A DNA stretch of 64,000 nt from Cutaneotrichosporon cavernicola (GCF_030864355.1 NC_083395.1:1488001-1552000), one strand, 5' to 3'. Counted from the first letter of the stretch, positions 11,310-22,334 are shown. Numbers and translations are program-made. Notes: generated by a model not told the origin, from the sequence alone.

Positions 11310-11815
11310 ATGAAGCTTCTCTACTTTGCAGGTGAGCTCATTTCTGGCAACGTCAGCTCACACAAGCGCTCTTTGTGGCAGCGTCCGCCAAGATGCTCCC
11401 CACCTATCCGGAGGACATAACCGCGTCCGCCTCCCAGACTCAGGACGTCGAGGTCCAAGGCCCGCCTATCTGGGTGTCGACAAAGGGGGCAACAACGATC
11501 AACGGCAGTGTCATGCCCGTGGAGGCGACCCCGTCTCCGGGTGAAGGCGGGTCGTCCTCCGTTGCCTCAGGCTCTGCCGTTCCCGCTTCGCGCTCCGGGG
11601 AATCAAGCGCTGTCAGCGCTGTCACGAGTGCGGTAAGTTCCAGCGGGATAGCTTCCGGATCCTCCTCTGGACCTGCCTCGACTGCGTCTGGAGCAACATC
11701 GGCCTCCGCCTCAGCACCAACCTCAACACCAACCTCAACACCGACATCCGGCACGTACAGCACCGCCCCATGCCTTCTACTGGCAGCCGCTGCCGTTGTC
11801 GCACACCTGCTCTAA
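11310..11815 (+). CDS. GPI-anchored Ser/Thr-rich cell-surface protein
   Basis: 156 residues in two exons (11310-11331 and 11367-11815). The short first exon supplies the start of a signal peptide (MKLLYFAALFVAASA after splicing). The body is dominated by Ser, Ala, Thr and Pro with TSTPTSTPTS repeats. The C-terminus is a hydrophobic stretch (LLLAAAAVVAHLL) preceded by small residues, the pattern for GPI attachment. The product is expected to be heavily O-glycosylated and placed on the plasma membrane or wall. No enzymatic domain is visible, so its job is unknown. The 35-nt intron runs GTGAGC to CACAAG. Confidence 0.75.
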
Positions 11816-11882
11816 ACAATACATTGCACGACATTGTACAAGTATAATGTCATCTAATCCGAGAGCAAAATCCACCTGATCT

Positions 11883-13090
11883 CTACAAAGTGTGTCCGTG
11901 TGTGGGGTACGCCATCTCGATCGCAAGGTTCTCGTATTCAAGTTCGAGTCGGGTCTTGTCGTCGCTCGGGAAGCCTGACAGCCCCTCACGGTTTGTCAGA
12001 TGCGGCAGAGAGTTATCCTCCTTCCGCGGTGGCAGCGGGGGAGGGTCGTGTCCGCGAGGGAGGAGGGGGAGAGGAGCAGATACGGGTTGCTGGCTACCAG
12101 AGCTGCTCGTGTTGGACGAGGACAGGCTCGGGGATGCGTGTGGCGAAGCCGAATCCCAAAGGAAGCCCTGTGGCAGGAGGGCGGACCGAGATGCGGGCGA
12201 GGACATGGAGGGAGACGGAAGTGGATGGAGCGTGGTGTGAGGTGAAAGAGGTGCAGCCTCGACCTTGTCCTTGGCCTTGACCTTGAGCGGGGCTCGTGGC
12301 GAGCTCGCGTGCGTTGCAGCGGCAATTGTGGCCGTCTTGGCTAGCATTTGCGCTTTCTCGGCCTTCTGGTGCGCCTTAGCTGTCGCCTTCTCTGCCCGAG
12401 CTTTAGCCTTGCGCGCTGCGCGCTCGGCCTTCACCACAGAGGATGCGGAAATCCTCTCGCTTCTGCGCTTCATCTTCGTCGCCCTGCGCAGTGCGCGACG
12501 GGCCTTCTTCTCCGCCTTAGCTTTGTCCTTCTCGTCCTTCTTTATGACCCGGTGAGCCTCCTTGGAGGCGCGCTTGGCGTCCTTGCCAGCCTGTTGGGCC
12601 GCGCGTTTTGTGCTCTTGTCCCCTTCTTTGGATGCCTGCGACGTTGCTTTGTCGGCGGCTTTGTCAGCCCTCTTCGCCTCCTTCGCTCGTTTCCGCTCAG
12701 CGCTCTTGGCCTTCTTCTCAGCCCTGTTCGCCTTGTCGTCCGAGCTATCCAGCGCCCAATCGACCATATCCAGAACGCCGTCTACCGTGGGATCGTAGTC
12801 GTCGGCGTCGTGCGTCGATCCCGTCGGCGTGCGGTGTGGAGGTGCGACGGCATTGGTAACCACCTCACCTGCCATCTCATACGGCGGCGGCACATCCTGC
12901 TGCTGTCAGCCTCGGGCCAACGTTTTCCGGATGGAGCGGAGCTCACTTCCTGTTCCTGCTGCTGTCGCTTCTGTTTAGCGGCCTTCTCCTTAAGACTCCT
13001 ATACTCGGTGCTCGGGGTGGCGAAGCGGTTGCCGACACGCGGCGGTTGCGCATGCGAGGTGTACCGCCTGGAGGATTGGCTCGAGCCCAT
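11883..13090 (-). CDS. Lys/Ala-rich coiled-coil protein, unidentified
   Basis: About 387 residues in two exons (12947-13090 and 11883-12902) with a 44-nt intron ending CTGACAGCAGCAG; the first or second AG gives the same frame. The N-terminus MGSSQSSRR fits an N-myristoylation site. A long middle region (roughly residues 90-260) is almost entirely Lys, Ala, Arg and Glu and should form a single alpha helix or coiled coil. The C-terminus is Ser/Pro-rich with PPLPPRK, an SH3-ligand-like motif. I know no homologue. A role linking a membrane to cortical proteins is inference from the myristoylation site and Pro motif only. Confidence 0.6.
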
Positions 13091-13386
13091 GTTTGAGTGG
13101 TGGGGAAGCAGCAAGACGCAAACATTTGCTTACCTCTTTAAGCTGCGCTTGGAGGAGTCTCTCAGCCGTTTGTCAATAGTCGTGAGCGCCGAATGCTGTG
13201 CCATCTTGACGCTAGTGGGTCCCAAATCGCTCCCACAAATCGGATCCGAAGAATGGTTAAATCAGATAAATTCCTCATGACAACACTGTCATTAAGCAGG
13301 GCGTCTATGCATCTGTAGACCGATTATCGGTGGACCTTATGAATAGTCTATTTTGGAGTTCTACAACATAAAGACGGCAGCAGGCA

Positions 13387-13764
13387 TCAAGCTTGGTATC
13401 GTGGGGGCATGACAGTGCTGGTGCCGGGGTACGGAGGGGGCGGGTCGTCCTCGTCCTGGAACTCGCAATCGATCTCCGTCGGGGCTCGGCGTGGGCTTCG
13501 GCGACGCCTCTCAGTAGGATGGGCTAAGACGATGGGCTGGGGTGAAGACCGCAAGTGCGCGACCCGGCGTTGGTGTGGGTTCGGGTTCAGGTTCGCATTC
13601 GGGTTCGGGTTCGGGTTCACCTTTCTCTCGATGACGGTGGTGAGTTTGTACACGGGCTTGTAGATGAGCGAGTGGTCGTAGCGGGGTTGCATGCCGTATT
13701 TCCAGTCGGTGTGCGCGTCGGTGGCGGCACGGATGGTGCTGGAGATGATGTAGCCTACAACCAT
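13387..13764 (-). CDS. small protein with Asn-Pro repeat, unidentified
   Basis: Open frame of 125 residues from a true ATG. Features are an N-terminal hydrophobic patch (MVVGYIISS), Tyr-rich middle (LIYKPVYKL), an Asn-Pro/Asn-Leu repeat of about 14 residues encoded by GGTTCG-type hexamers, and a basic then Pro-rich tail. No known domain was seen. It has no intron and could be a real small gene or a chance frame created by the hexamer repeat. Confidence 0.35.
   Translation of the reverse strand: MVVGYIISSTIRAATDAHTDWKYGMQPRYDHSLIYKPVYKLTTVIERKVNPNPNPNANLNPNPHQRRVAHLRSSPQPIVLAHPTERRRRSPRRAPTEIDCEFQDEDDPPPPYPGTSTVMPPRYQA
13577..13619. repeat. GGTTCG hexamer microsatellite
   Basis: Seven tandem units of GGGTTC/GGTTCG, some imperfect, on the plus strand. 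It lies inside the small open frame above and encodes its Asn-Pro repeat on the minus strand. Length variation between strains would be expected. Confidence 0.85.
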
Positions 13765-14165
13765 GGCGGGTCCGAGTTGTCAGTTTCGGGGAGGGTCAAT
13801 CACATGAGCTCTTTATGAGGCTGCGGAGTCGGACTGAGCCACAACAAAGTGTACCGCCTTGCCAAAGCAAGTAGTGACGTCGCATGCTATCAAGCGGCGA
13901 CGAGTCCGAAAGAGAATGGAAGGAAGCGATGGGGAAGCGAGCAGCACCGCCGCGCGCAGTCACGGGTGGTCACCTGACCAGATTAGCCACATGGCCTTTC
14001 ATGATGGGGTGCGGTACCAAATGTATCAAAGAATACGTGTCAATTAGACTTTCCACCTACCAATCCCTAAACTGCCACTTCGGCCAGCCGGTTGCTCGTC
14101 ACCTCGAATTCAGATCTCGAAGCTCGACCTCGATCTCCGTCTCCGTCCCCACCACTACCACAAAC
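13765..14165. promoter_or_regulatory. upstream region of the NAC alpha gene
   Basis: About 400 bp before the EGD2 start. The last 80 bp are pyrimidine-rich (runs of TCTCCGTC type), as is common for highly transcribed translation genes. No TATA element or other site could be assigned. Confidence 0.35.
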
Positions 14166-15031
14166 ATGTCGCTTGAGAACCAGGTCGAGAACCTCAACAT
14201 TGAGGAGGGCGCAACCGTCGAGATTCACTCGCGTCCCGAGCGCAAGGCGCGCAAGGCTCTCGAGGGCCTTGGCCTCAAGAAGGTGCCGGGAATCCAGCGC
14301 GTTACCCTCCGCCGCGCCAAGAACATTCTCGTCGTCGTCGCCAACCCCGAGGTCTACAAGAGCCCGGGGTCCGACTGCTACATTGTGTTCGGCGAGCCCA
14401 AGATTGAGGACCCCAACTCGGCTGCTCAGATCGCTGCCGCGCAGCAGCTCCAGGCCTCGACTCAGGCCGCGCAGGCTGCTCACGCCGCTGGCGGGTTCAA
14501 GGACGGCGTTCCCCAGTCCCTCGAGGAGCTTATGGGCGGTGACGAGTGAGTCTGGCTCTCAAGAGTCTCAAGAGCAGGAGACTCGTGGATAGAGCTGACG
14601 CGCGACATCTTGTGCCCACTTGTTGATCCGTTGTTTTTCCATTCGTCAACAACCGCCGTCTCCCCATCCTTCGCCTTCTTGGACGCTCCTTGACCCCACA
14701 TCTGCTCGACACACCCTAACCGCATACGCACAACCTCTTATCACTTGATTGAAACTCACCTGCTTTCAACACTTGGTCATTCCCGTCTTCACACCGCAGG
14801 GCTCCCCAGCTCGAGGACGGCGAGAAGGTCGCGCCCAAGGTCGGGACTGGCGGCAGCGGCAAGGTTGAGGAGGAGGACGTCAAGCTTGTCGTCGCCCAGA
14901 CCGGCTGCACCCCGGAGAAGGCGCGCGAGGCCCTCGAGGCCGAGAAGGGCGACCTCATCAACGCAAGTGCGTAACCACCACATTCCTGCATCAGAGCTCA
15001 ACTGACCTCAGTCATGCGTGTCGGCGCGTAA
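14166..15031 (+). CDS. EGD2: nascent polypeptide-associated complex subunit alpha
   Basis: 188 residues in three exons (14166-14545, 14800-14966, 15012-15031). The NAC domain is at about residues 19-90 ([20 protein letters not shown], then [20 protein letters not shown]). A C-terminal UBA domain ends the protein ([20 protein letters not shown], then GDLINAIMRVGA). With the beta subunit it coats nascent chains at the ribosome exit tunnel and affects co-translational targeting. The third exon codes for only six residues plus stop, but completes the UBA helix. Intron 1 is 254 nt, several times longer than most introns here. The length matches fungal EGD2. Confidence 0.95.
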
Positions 15032-15148
15032 AAGGAGTCCGCAGACAGGGTAGTAGCTACATTCCCATGCATCGCTTAGGGATCTACTAGTGGGATGAGA
15101 GAGTATGTACGCGCACGAAGGGGTATTGGGAGCCGGTCTATACTGCTG

Positions 15149-16120
15149 CTACTGGCGCGCGGCCTCGCGCTGCTGGCTGTGGAACTGGCGTTAGCTCAAG
15201 AGGATCACACAGCTTACGATGTCACGCAGCTGGTTGTTGGCCTCGTCGAGCTGGCGCTCAAGGTACTTGGCCTTCTTCTGGAGACTGCTGATGTCGTCAC
15301 TCAGCGAGTTCTTCGTCGTCTCGTGCTTGCGGTTGATCTCGGCGCGGGGCTGCTCGATGAACCTGGGGTCAGAATGAGTCGCGTTTCAAAAGCGTTGAGG
15401 GAGTGTGGTCAGGAGAAGAAGATTATGTTAGAACCAGAGACCAAGTGCAAGATGGAGACCTGGAGAGCCAGAAAAGTGAAGAGAGACGAGGTCCAGGGCA
15501 GTCCGAGACGGTTGGCGGTCTGCGTTAAATCTACTCGCCACGCACAGCGATAGGGCCTCCCAAGCTCCGAAAAGGATCTTCCTTTCGAACGCCAAGCTCC
15601 AAATCGACGGCCAAGCGCCAGTTCACCGAAACGCAGGTGCTACGCGGATCGTTGACACGCCAACACGTCGCTCTCAACCTTTTCTCCCTCCCCTTCACTC
15701 CTCATCTCGTCCACGGAGCGCCGCTGTTACCCCTCACTCCCCCTGTTCTGGAGGATATGCACCTGCGCCTGCGCCACCTGAAATGGACCCGCCGTAGAGC
15801 AAGCTCAGCTTGCGCGGGGTCCACCTTGACACTCGCCGTCCTTCCCCACCACCGTAGTCTCCCCGTTCACCCCCTGCACACTCACATCTTGCCCACACCG
15901 CGGAACATCCGTCCCTCGTCGGCCGGTACCGTGCCAAGCTCACGCATCGTGAGTTCGAGAATCCGACGTTCCTTCTCCTTGGCCTGCGTCTGGGCTCGCA
16001 CGACGCCCAGCTGCCGCTGGCTGGCCACCGCCTGCGTCTGGATCTGCTGCAGGATCTGCCATCAGTGGAGCCAAGGCACAAACGTACCCTCCTGAGAGCG
16101 TCGTCGGAGAGGTTGGACAT
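15149..16120 (-). CDS. PFD1: prefoldin subunit 1
   Basis: 127 residues in four exons (16088-16120, 15886-16055, 15218-15362, 15149-15184). It is a beta-type prefoldin: an N-terminal helix (QAVASQRQLGVVRAQTQAK), a short hairpin segment including GRMFRGVGKMF, then a C-terminal helix with NSLSDDISSLQKKAKYLERQ. Prefoldin hands unfolded actin and tubulin to the CCT chaperonin; CCT6 is encoded 4-5 kb away. Intron 2 is 523 nt, by far the longest in the window. Exon 3 begins directly with the G that completes the Met codon. The family length and predicted helices agree. Confidence 0.88.
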
Positions 16121-16638
16121 GATGGTTGGAGAGTTGAGAAGGGGAAGATGTGGTCATTTGGTCCCGAAATCCCAGTCGGTCAAGGTCATGGTCATGACAC
16201 GCGTCTCTGCACGCGCCTCCACCTGTCATCATCCGAGTCCGTGTCGTTTTCGCTGTCCCAGCACTCCACAGCTCCACTGTCACTGCCCGCACCTCCATCT
16301 GCACCGAGTCACGGCCACACACATACATAATGGGTTTTCTGCTTTTTAACAACGCTGACACTAACGACTCTCGACAGGGAGGGAATTATTAGGAGAAGCA
16401 CTGGGCCGGGTTGGTTGGTTGGCTCGCATTCCTGCGTCGAGCACCTCCCACGGGAGTCCACCTTTGCCTAGCCGTGTGCCGCTCCGATATTGGAGTGAAG
16501 GTTGTGAGGAGAGAGGCGATTTAAAGATACAATTATACTGCTACAGTGACCGAAGTCGCGTGGGAATTGTAGTCGGCTTCGCTCATCGCCGATGGAGGCC
16601 CTGGTACAACCCGCGCACTCGGTGCTGCCTCGATGTGA
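16121..16638. other. intergenic region upstream of PFD1
   Basis: About 520 bp between two minus-strand genes. It should hold the PFD1 promoter. No coding sequence or RNA gene could be supported. Confidence 0.4.
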
Positions 16639-17552
16639 CTAGCCCAGGCCCCAGTTGCCCGAGCCGTTCTCGGCCTGGCGAGCGGCGTTTTGCGCGAGGA
16701 GCTGCTTGAGCCCAGACTTCTTGGTCTTGCGCTTCTTCGCCGGCGGCGGCGACGTGGGAAGCGTCGTCGTGATACCGCCGTTCGGCTGTGGAGGCGGAGC
16801 GCTCTTCGGCTGAGGGTATGCCGAGACGGGACTGCCTGCAGCGACGTTCTTGATTCCCGGAGCAGGCTTCTGCGAGGGCTGACCGAGGAGCTGTGCTGGG
16901 TCGAGGGTGCCGGCTGGCGACATCGACTTCTCCGCCTCCTTGGCCTGTGCCTGCGCATCCGCCGCGAGCGCACTCTGGCGGCGCGTACGCGCCGCTCTAG
17001 CCGAAGGGTACGGCGGTGGGGTAGGCTGCGGCCGCTGGAACTTGGTTCCGCACGCAGCGCAATGCGGTGCCCGGCGGCGGCGCTGGGGAGGGCGCGCTGG
17101 GCGCGCCTTTTCTTCCTCCTCCTGCCGTTCGAGCGCGGCAAAGTGCGCGTTCAGCTCGGCTTCGAGCTCGTCCTCGGCTTTTGTCAGTACTGGATGGCAT
17201 AAAGTATCCCAGGATACACACCCTCAGCCTTGAGGAGACCCTCAGCATCGCGCTTGCGGTTCGCACGAGCAACTTGCTCGGGATCCTCGCCGACCTCGCG
17301 CAGTGCACCGCAGTGCCCGCACCAGAGGGACCAGGCGAGGCCGATACTCGGGAGCGAGTGCAGCAGGCTCAGACGAGCGAAGCGGAGTACGTCGTGCGAG
17401 CCCGCCGGACCAGTGGCAAGAGCCGCATCGAGCGTCGGCGGAACCGGCTCGAAGGCGGACGCCGGAGGAGGCGTGAGTGCCGGATAATGAGACGGAGACG
17501 ACTGGCCCGGGGCGACGGGCATCGCGGCCGGGATCCTGACCATCGTCATCAT
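16639..17552 (-). CDS. Rpr2/Rpp21/Snm1-family RNase P/MRP protein candidate
   Basis: 289 residues in two exons (17222-17552 and 16639-17177). Residues about 45-60 form a helix (VLRFARLSLLHSLPSIGLAW) followed by WCGHCG. A second Cys-x2-Cys, CAACG, lies about 60 residues later. Such a helix with two separated Cys pairs is the zinc-ribbon layout of the Rpr2/Rpp21/Snm1 family, protein parts of RNase P (tRNA 5' processing) or RNase MRP (rRNA processing). The C-terminus has a basic PPPAKKRKTKKSGLKQ stretch, a likely nuclear or nucleolar signal. Assignment rests on motif layout; P versus MRP cannot be told. The first of several ATGs was chosen as the start. Confidence 0.6.
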
Positions 17553-17945
17553 CCTTGTGGCGAAGAGAGGTGGTGAGAAGGATCGAGTTGTCGGAGCCAG
17601 GTTTGAGTGGCAAAAGGCGTGGAGAGCAGTGCCAATCACTGCCACGTCAATTTTTGGAGTCATTATTCGATCCTTCGGGAAAGAATTATGAAAAGCGGCT
17701 ACCTTTTTGTTCACAAACGGAGGTTTCTACTAAGTTCTATGAAATAAGGCATCAGGCACTGACGCGTGGCACCGATTTCTAGATTTCTACGGCAGTACGG
17801 CATGGCTGCGCGCGTTTCAGGAGGCGCGATCAAGGAAGCTGGAAAGCTGGAACCGAGCACATTAGCCAGCAACATACAGTGAGGCAGTGTCAACAGAACT
17901 TGCCACCAAACTTGTTTCTACACGTCAACTCTAACCATCGACAAA
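17553..17945. promoter_or_regulatory. divergent promoter region, Rpr2/Snm1-like gene and SFT2
   Basis: About 390 bp between divergent starts. It is AT-richer than the flanking exons. No specific element was recognised. Confidence 0.4.
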
Positions 17946-18639
17946 ATGGCTCCTCAAGGATGGATGAGTATGTCCGAGCAGCGATCCTGCTCACCCAGAC
18001 CTCGACGCTCTGCCAGAGAACATGACGTTTGGAGGCGTGAGTAGATCACCTGACCACCAAGTGCGCAAGGAAGCTGACAGGCAGGAGGAAGGCGCGTTCA
18101 AAGGCCTCGGGCTCTCGCGCACTGAGCGTCTCATGGCCTTCGCAGGGTGTGAGCTACCTCGATGAGCGGAACTGACAGCAGGCTTCTTCGGCGGCTTTGC
18201 GTGCTCGATGCTCGGCGCGATTCTGCTCATTACGGGCCAGTCGGGCGCCTTTGCCGGTGAGCTTAGAGAGTGCGAAGTGAGCTAACAGCAGTCCTGTTCG
18301 GCGTCGGTGCCATCATCAGTCTCGTCGGCACTGGCTTCCTCATCGGGTTCAAGCGCCAGGCCAAGCTGATGTTCAAGCCCGTCCGCATTGTCGCGACCAT
18401 CATCATGCTGGTAGCGTTGGCTCTGACCTTTGTCATGGCTTTCCTCGTGGGCGGCGGCGTGGCCATTATCTTCGTCGTTATCCAGTGGTTCGCGTGAGTT
18501 GGAACAAGATGACTCAACTGACGTCAGGATGCTGTGGTACTCGCTCTCATACATCCCCTACGCCCGAGATGTGAGTTATCCGAATGAACACCACTGACGC
18601 CAGGCTGTCAAGGGTCTCTTCAACAGGTTTATCTCGTAG
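17946..18639 (+). CDS. SFT2: SFT2-family Golgi vesicle transport protein
   Basis: 159 residues cut into seven exons within 700 bp (17946-17967, 17999-18036, 18085-18148, 18182-18256, 18292-18493, 18528-18570, 18604-18639). Four hydrophobic segments are visible (CFFGGFACSMLGAILL; VLFGVGAIISLVG; VATIIMLVALALTFVMAF; GGGVAIIFVVIQW), with the family's end motif LWYSLSYIPYARDAVK. SFT2 helps fusion of endosome-derived vesicles with the Golgi. Five introns are 31-36 nt and one is 48 nt. Intron 2 ends CTGACAGGCAG and only the second AG preserves the frame, which makes this gene useful for inferring splice rules. Confidence 0.9.
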
Positions 18640-18731
18640 ACGCGTGCGTTCAGGATACCATTTGTATGATACAACAATGCGATATGGATACACTCAGTGT
18701 GTCTCTGTGCTGCGGTGGGGGGTTGGTGGCT

Positions 18732-20099
18732 CTAATCAGACGTGTCCTTGCCAACGTCCCACGCGCGCATCTGGCCGCGAAGCGTGTACTCCATCCCCAT
18801 GATCTCCTTCATCTCCGCTGGCATCGAGCTCACGGCAGGCTGGGGTGGAAGGCCACTGGGACGAGCCTTACGCTCAGGCTCGGGTGACGACGACAACGTA
18901 GGCGAGTTTCGACGGCGCTGGCTGTTAGCTGCAAGGTCGACTGGATGGCTCACCTTCTTCCCGCGCTCTTTCAAGACAGCAAGCATGTTGTCCCAACCCA
19001 CAGCGGTCACTGGCCCTGTTCTGGGCACCTTGCCAATGTCGAGGCGTGGGTCGTAGTCGCGCTTGAAGTACCGGTCCATGCGAGATATGCGCGACGGAGG
19101 GGGCGGTGGTGAGGACGACGGTTCGCGAGGGCGGTCGTCCGTGTCTTGAGTGGTGCGGGTGCGAGAGCGTACAGGAGGAGCTGGTGGAGAACGGCGAGGT
19201 GACGGGGAGCGAGAACGACTCCGATCGCGATCGCGATGCGACTTGCTGCGCTCCGTCTCGTGCCTGTGTGAGAGAGAGCGAGGACGGTCGCGGCGGCGGC
19301 GGCGGTCCTCGGACCGATGCTCATGTGAGAGGTCACGCTCCTTCCCGCGGCGATCGTCATACGGGTGCTCCCGTTGTTCGCGTCGACGTTGCCGGCGCTC
19401 CTCGTTGTCCGAATCGTACCGGCGCCGCGTCTTGCGCTCATCGTCGTCGTCCGAGTGATGGCGGCGGCGCGGTGAGCGCGAGCGTGAGCGAGAACGCTCA
19501 CGATGACGATGGTCGCGGCCTTCCTCTTTCCGATCATGACGGCGGTCGGAATCACGGTCACGCTCGTGCTCGCGTCTTCGAGAACGGTCGTTCCCATCCA
19601 CCTTGCGCTCCTCGCGGTCGCGGCCATCACGCTCCCGGCGATCAGAACGTGACGGCTTCCGCTCTCTGTCACCCAACCCTCGAAGCGCACCGCCGAATAG
19701 CCGGTTTGCGCCTGTCTTTCCGTCCCCTCGCGCTTTTCTCACGGGCTCGCGCGCGCGCTGCGCCTGCCGCGCCGCCTCTGCCTGCTGCCGGAGCAGTGCA
19801 TTGTTGTGCCCGTCGACTTGGCGAATGATGCTGGACAGGAAGCGCTTGTTGGGCTTTGGGGCGTTCGGGTCCGGCCTGCTGTCAGCTTATTATCTGGGCG
19901 CGTGAGCTCACGAGTCGCGGGTCTGCTCGCGCTTGAGGTACGCGCCGAGGCCCAGCTCCGACCACTTGCTGTCGTTGGCCTTGGCTTCCTCTGCGAGGAT
20001 GCGGGCGACATGCGCGTCCAGGTCGGCGTCTGATATTTCCGTGGAGACCGAAGCTGCCGCTCTCACAAGCTTGTTAACGACCGAGTTCAGCGAAGACAT
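18732..20099 (-). CDS. Arg/Ser/Asp-rich nuclear protein, probably splicing-associated
   Basis: About 444 residues in two main exons (19912-20099 and 18732-19878). The N-terminus is helical (LVRAAASVSTEISDADLDAH) and acidic. Residues about 110-290 are very rich in Arg, Asp, Glu and Ser with RS, RD and SRSRSRSPRRR repeats. A conserved-looking C-terminal block follows (RYFKRDYDPRLDIGKVP, then VGWDNMLAVLKERGKK). RS-rich proteins of this type are usually nuclear and bind spliceosomal partners. I cannot name the family. A 36-nt segment after GKK begins GTGAGC and ends GCTAACAGCCAG; it is in frame either way and may be an optional intron. Confidence 0.65.
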
Positions 20100-20422
20100 G
20101 CCATTTGCCGTGAAGATGAGTAGATGCGACGATGACAGAGGTGACAGGCTGTAATGAGGGTTGGGTGGCAATCAGTTGAGGCGCGGAGAAATGCGAAAAC
20201 AACCAAGGGGAGGATAATGCCACGTGGCCTCCACCTGGTAAGTTGGACACGCGTTCAGAGGTTTCAACGAACACGCACATCGGTCTGGAGGCGATTCCAA
20301 GACATTCCAACCATTCTCACAAGCGTCGACCACCGCCTTTCAACTTAACCCACCCTTTTCGACACAGTCGAACAGCTCAAAAGCGCCGCCTCCTTCCTCC
20401 CATCACTCAGAGCGACGCCGCC
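20100..20422. promoter_or_regulatory. divergent promoter region, RS-rich gene and CCT6
   Basis: About 320 bp between divergent starts. The CCT6-proximal part is pyrimidine-rich. No defined element was assigned. Confidence 0.4.
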
Positions 20423-22334
20423 ATGAGCAGCCTCGAGCTCATCAACCCCCGCGCCGAGAGCGTGCGCCGGACACAGGCGCTCCAGGTCAACACAGTACGT
20501 TGCGCTCATAGCTGGGGAGGCTACGGCAGCTAACAGACAGGCTGGTGCTGTCGGTCTCGCGAATGTCGTCAAGAGCAACCTCGGTGGGTGTAACCGTACA
20601 TCGGTTGAACCCTCATCTAACACCAGGCCCGCGTGGCACGATCAAGATGCTTGTTGACGGTTCGGGCCAGATCAAGATGACCAAGGTTGGTGGTGTGAGG
20701 AAGGTGCACTAACAATCACAGGACGGCAAGGTCCTTCTCTCCGAGATGCAGATCCAGGTTAGTTGGGTTGTGGCCTTTAGCGGACTCAGCTAACAATAGA
20801 ACCCCACTGCTGCGATGATTGCGCGCACGGCCGTTGCGCAGGACGAGCAGGTTGGCGACGGCACGACCCAGGTTGTGCTCCTTGTTGGCGAACTCCTCAA
20901 GCAGGCCGACCGCTACATCCAGGAGGGTGTGCACCCTCGTGTCATTGGTGACGGTTACGACATTGCGAAGAAGGAGGCACTCGCCTTCCTCGACTCGTTC
21001 AAGCAGACGCCTGCTCTTGACCGCGCCAACCTCATCAACGTTGCGCACACCTCGCTCTCGACCAAGCTTTACGCCCAGCTTGCGCGCAAGCTCGCCAACG
21101 ACGTCACTGACGCCGTCCTTGCAATCCAGCCACCTGCGCCCCTCGTCGATTCGCCAGACGCCAAGGCGTACCGCCAGCCCATCGACTTGCACATGATCGA
21201 GGTCATGAAGATGCAGCACCGCACCGAAACGGACACGACGCTTATCCGCGGTCTCGTCATGGACCACGGCGCCCGCCACCCGGACATGCCGAAGCGTGTA
21301 GAGAACGCGTACATCCTCACCCTCAACGTCTCGCTCGAGTACGAGAAGACCGAGGTCAACTCGGGCTTCTTCTACTCGTCAGCCGAGCAGCGCGAGAAGC
21401 TTGTCGAGTCGGAGCGCCGCTTCCTCGACGACCGACTGAAGAAGATTGTCGAGCTCAAGAACTTTGTGTGTGACCAGTCGATGAACGACGACGAGAAGCC
21501 GCGCGGCTTTGTTATTGTCAACCAGAAGGGTATCGACCCCATGTCGCTCGATGTGCTCGCCAAGAACGGTATCCTTGCCCTCCGCCGTGCCAAGCGGCGA
21601 AACATGGAGCGCCTCCAGCTCGCCTGTGGAGGTATCGCGCAGAACTCGGTCGAGGATCTCTCCCCTGACATCCTCGGCTGGGCCGGCCTTGTGTACGAGC
21701 ACACGCTCGGCGAGGAGAAGTACACCTTCATCGAGGACGTCAAGGAGCCCAAGAGTGTCACCATGCTCATTAAGGGTGAGCTCTTGAGACTTTCACAGTG
21801 ACAGCTGACATCAGGACCCAACGCGCACACCATGAACCAGATCCAGGATGCGCTGCGCGACGGCTTCCGAGCCGTCAAGAACGCGATCGAGGACAAGTGC
21901 CTCATCCCGGGTGCCGGTGCGTTTGAGATTGCCTGCTCGACCTACCTGGAAAACGAGGTCAAGGCCAAGGCCAAGGGGCGTACCAAGCTCGGTGTGCAGG
22001 CATTTGCAGATGCGCTGCTCGTGATCCCCAAGACGCTGGCGGCGAACGGTGGTTTCGATGTGCAGGACACGATTGTCGCTTTGCAGACCGAGGCCGAGGA
22101 GACTGACGACCCCGTCGGCCTGGACCTCAAGTCTGGCGAGCCAATGAACCCTGTGACCGAGGGCGTGTGGGACAACTACCGCGTCAAGCGGCAGATGTTG
22201 CACTCTTGTTCGGTTATTGCGGTCAACCTGCTCGGTACCGACGAGATTCTGCGCGCAGGCCGGTCATCGTGAGTCGTTGCGCCCATTTCTGATACTGACT
22301 GAGCAGGCTCAAGCCCGGTCCTGATGGCATGTAA
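20423..22334 (+). CDS. CCT6: T-complex chaperonin subunit zeta
   Basis: 555 residues from seven exons (20423-20494, 20541-20583, 20627-20685, 20722-20757, 20800-21775, 21815-22268, 22307-22334). The N-terminus [20 protein letters not shown] is diagnostic of CCT6. The ATP site includes [12 protein letters not shown] and the GDGTT motif at about residues 89-93; GIAQNS and the LIPGAGAFE motif lie further on. CCT folds actin, tubulin and WD-repeat proteins in the cytosol using ATP, with substrates passed on by prefoldin. The first four exons are tiny with introns of 36-46 nt. Intron 1 ends CTAACAGACAG, using the second AG. The full length is typical of the family. Confidence 0.96.

Noticed and set aside
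12348..13280. 310-codon plus-strand frame
   Set aside because: Antisense to the Lys/Ala-rich gene; the Leu/Arg/Ser/Phe-rich translation is the mirror of Lys/Ala codons.
18927..18962. Intron-like 36-nt segment in the RS-rich gene (GTGAGC to AACAGCCAG)
   Set aside because: Removing it is not needed to keep the frame and removal to the first AG would cause an early stop; mentioned only as optional.
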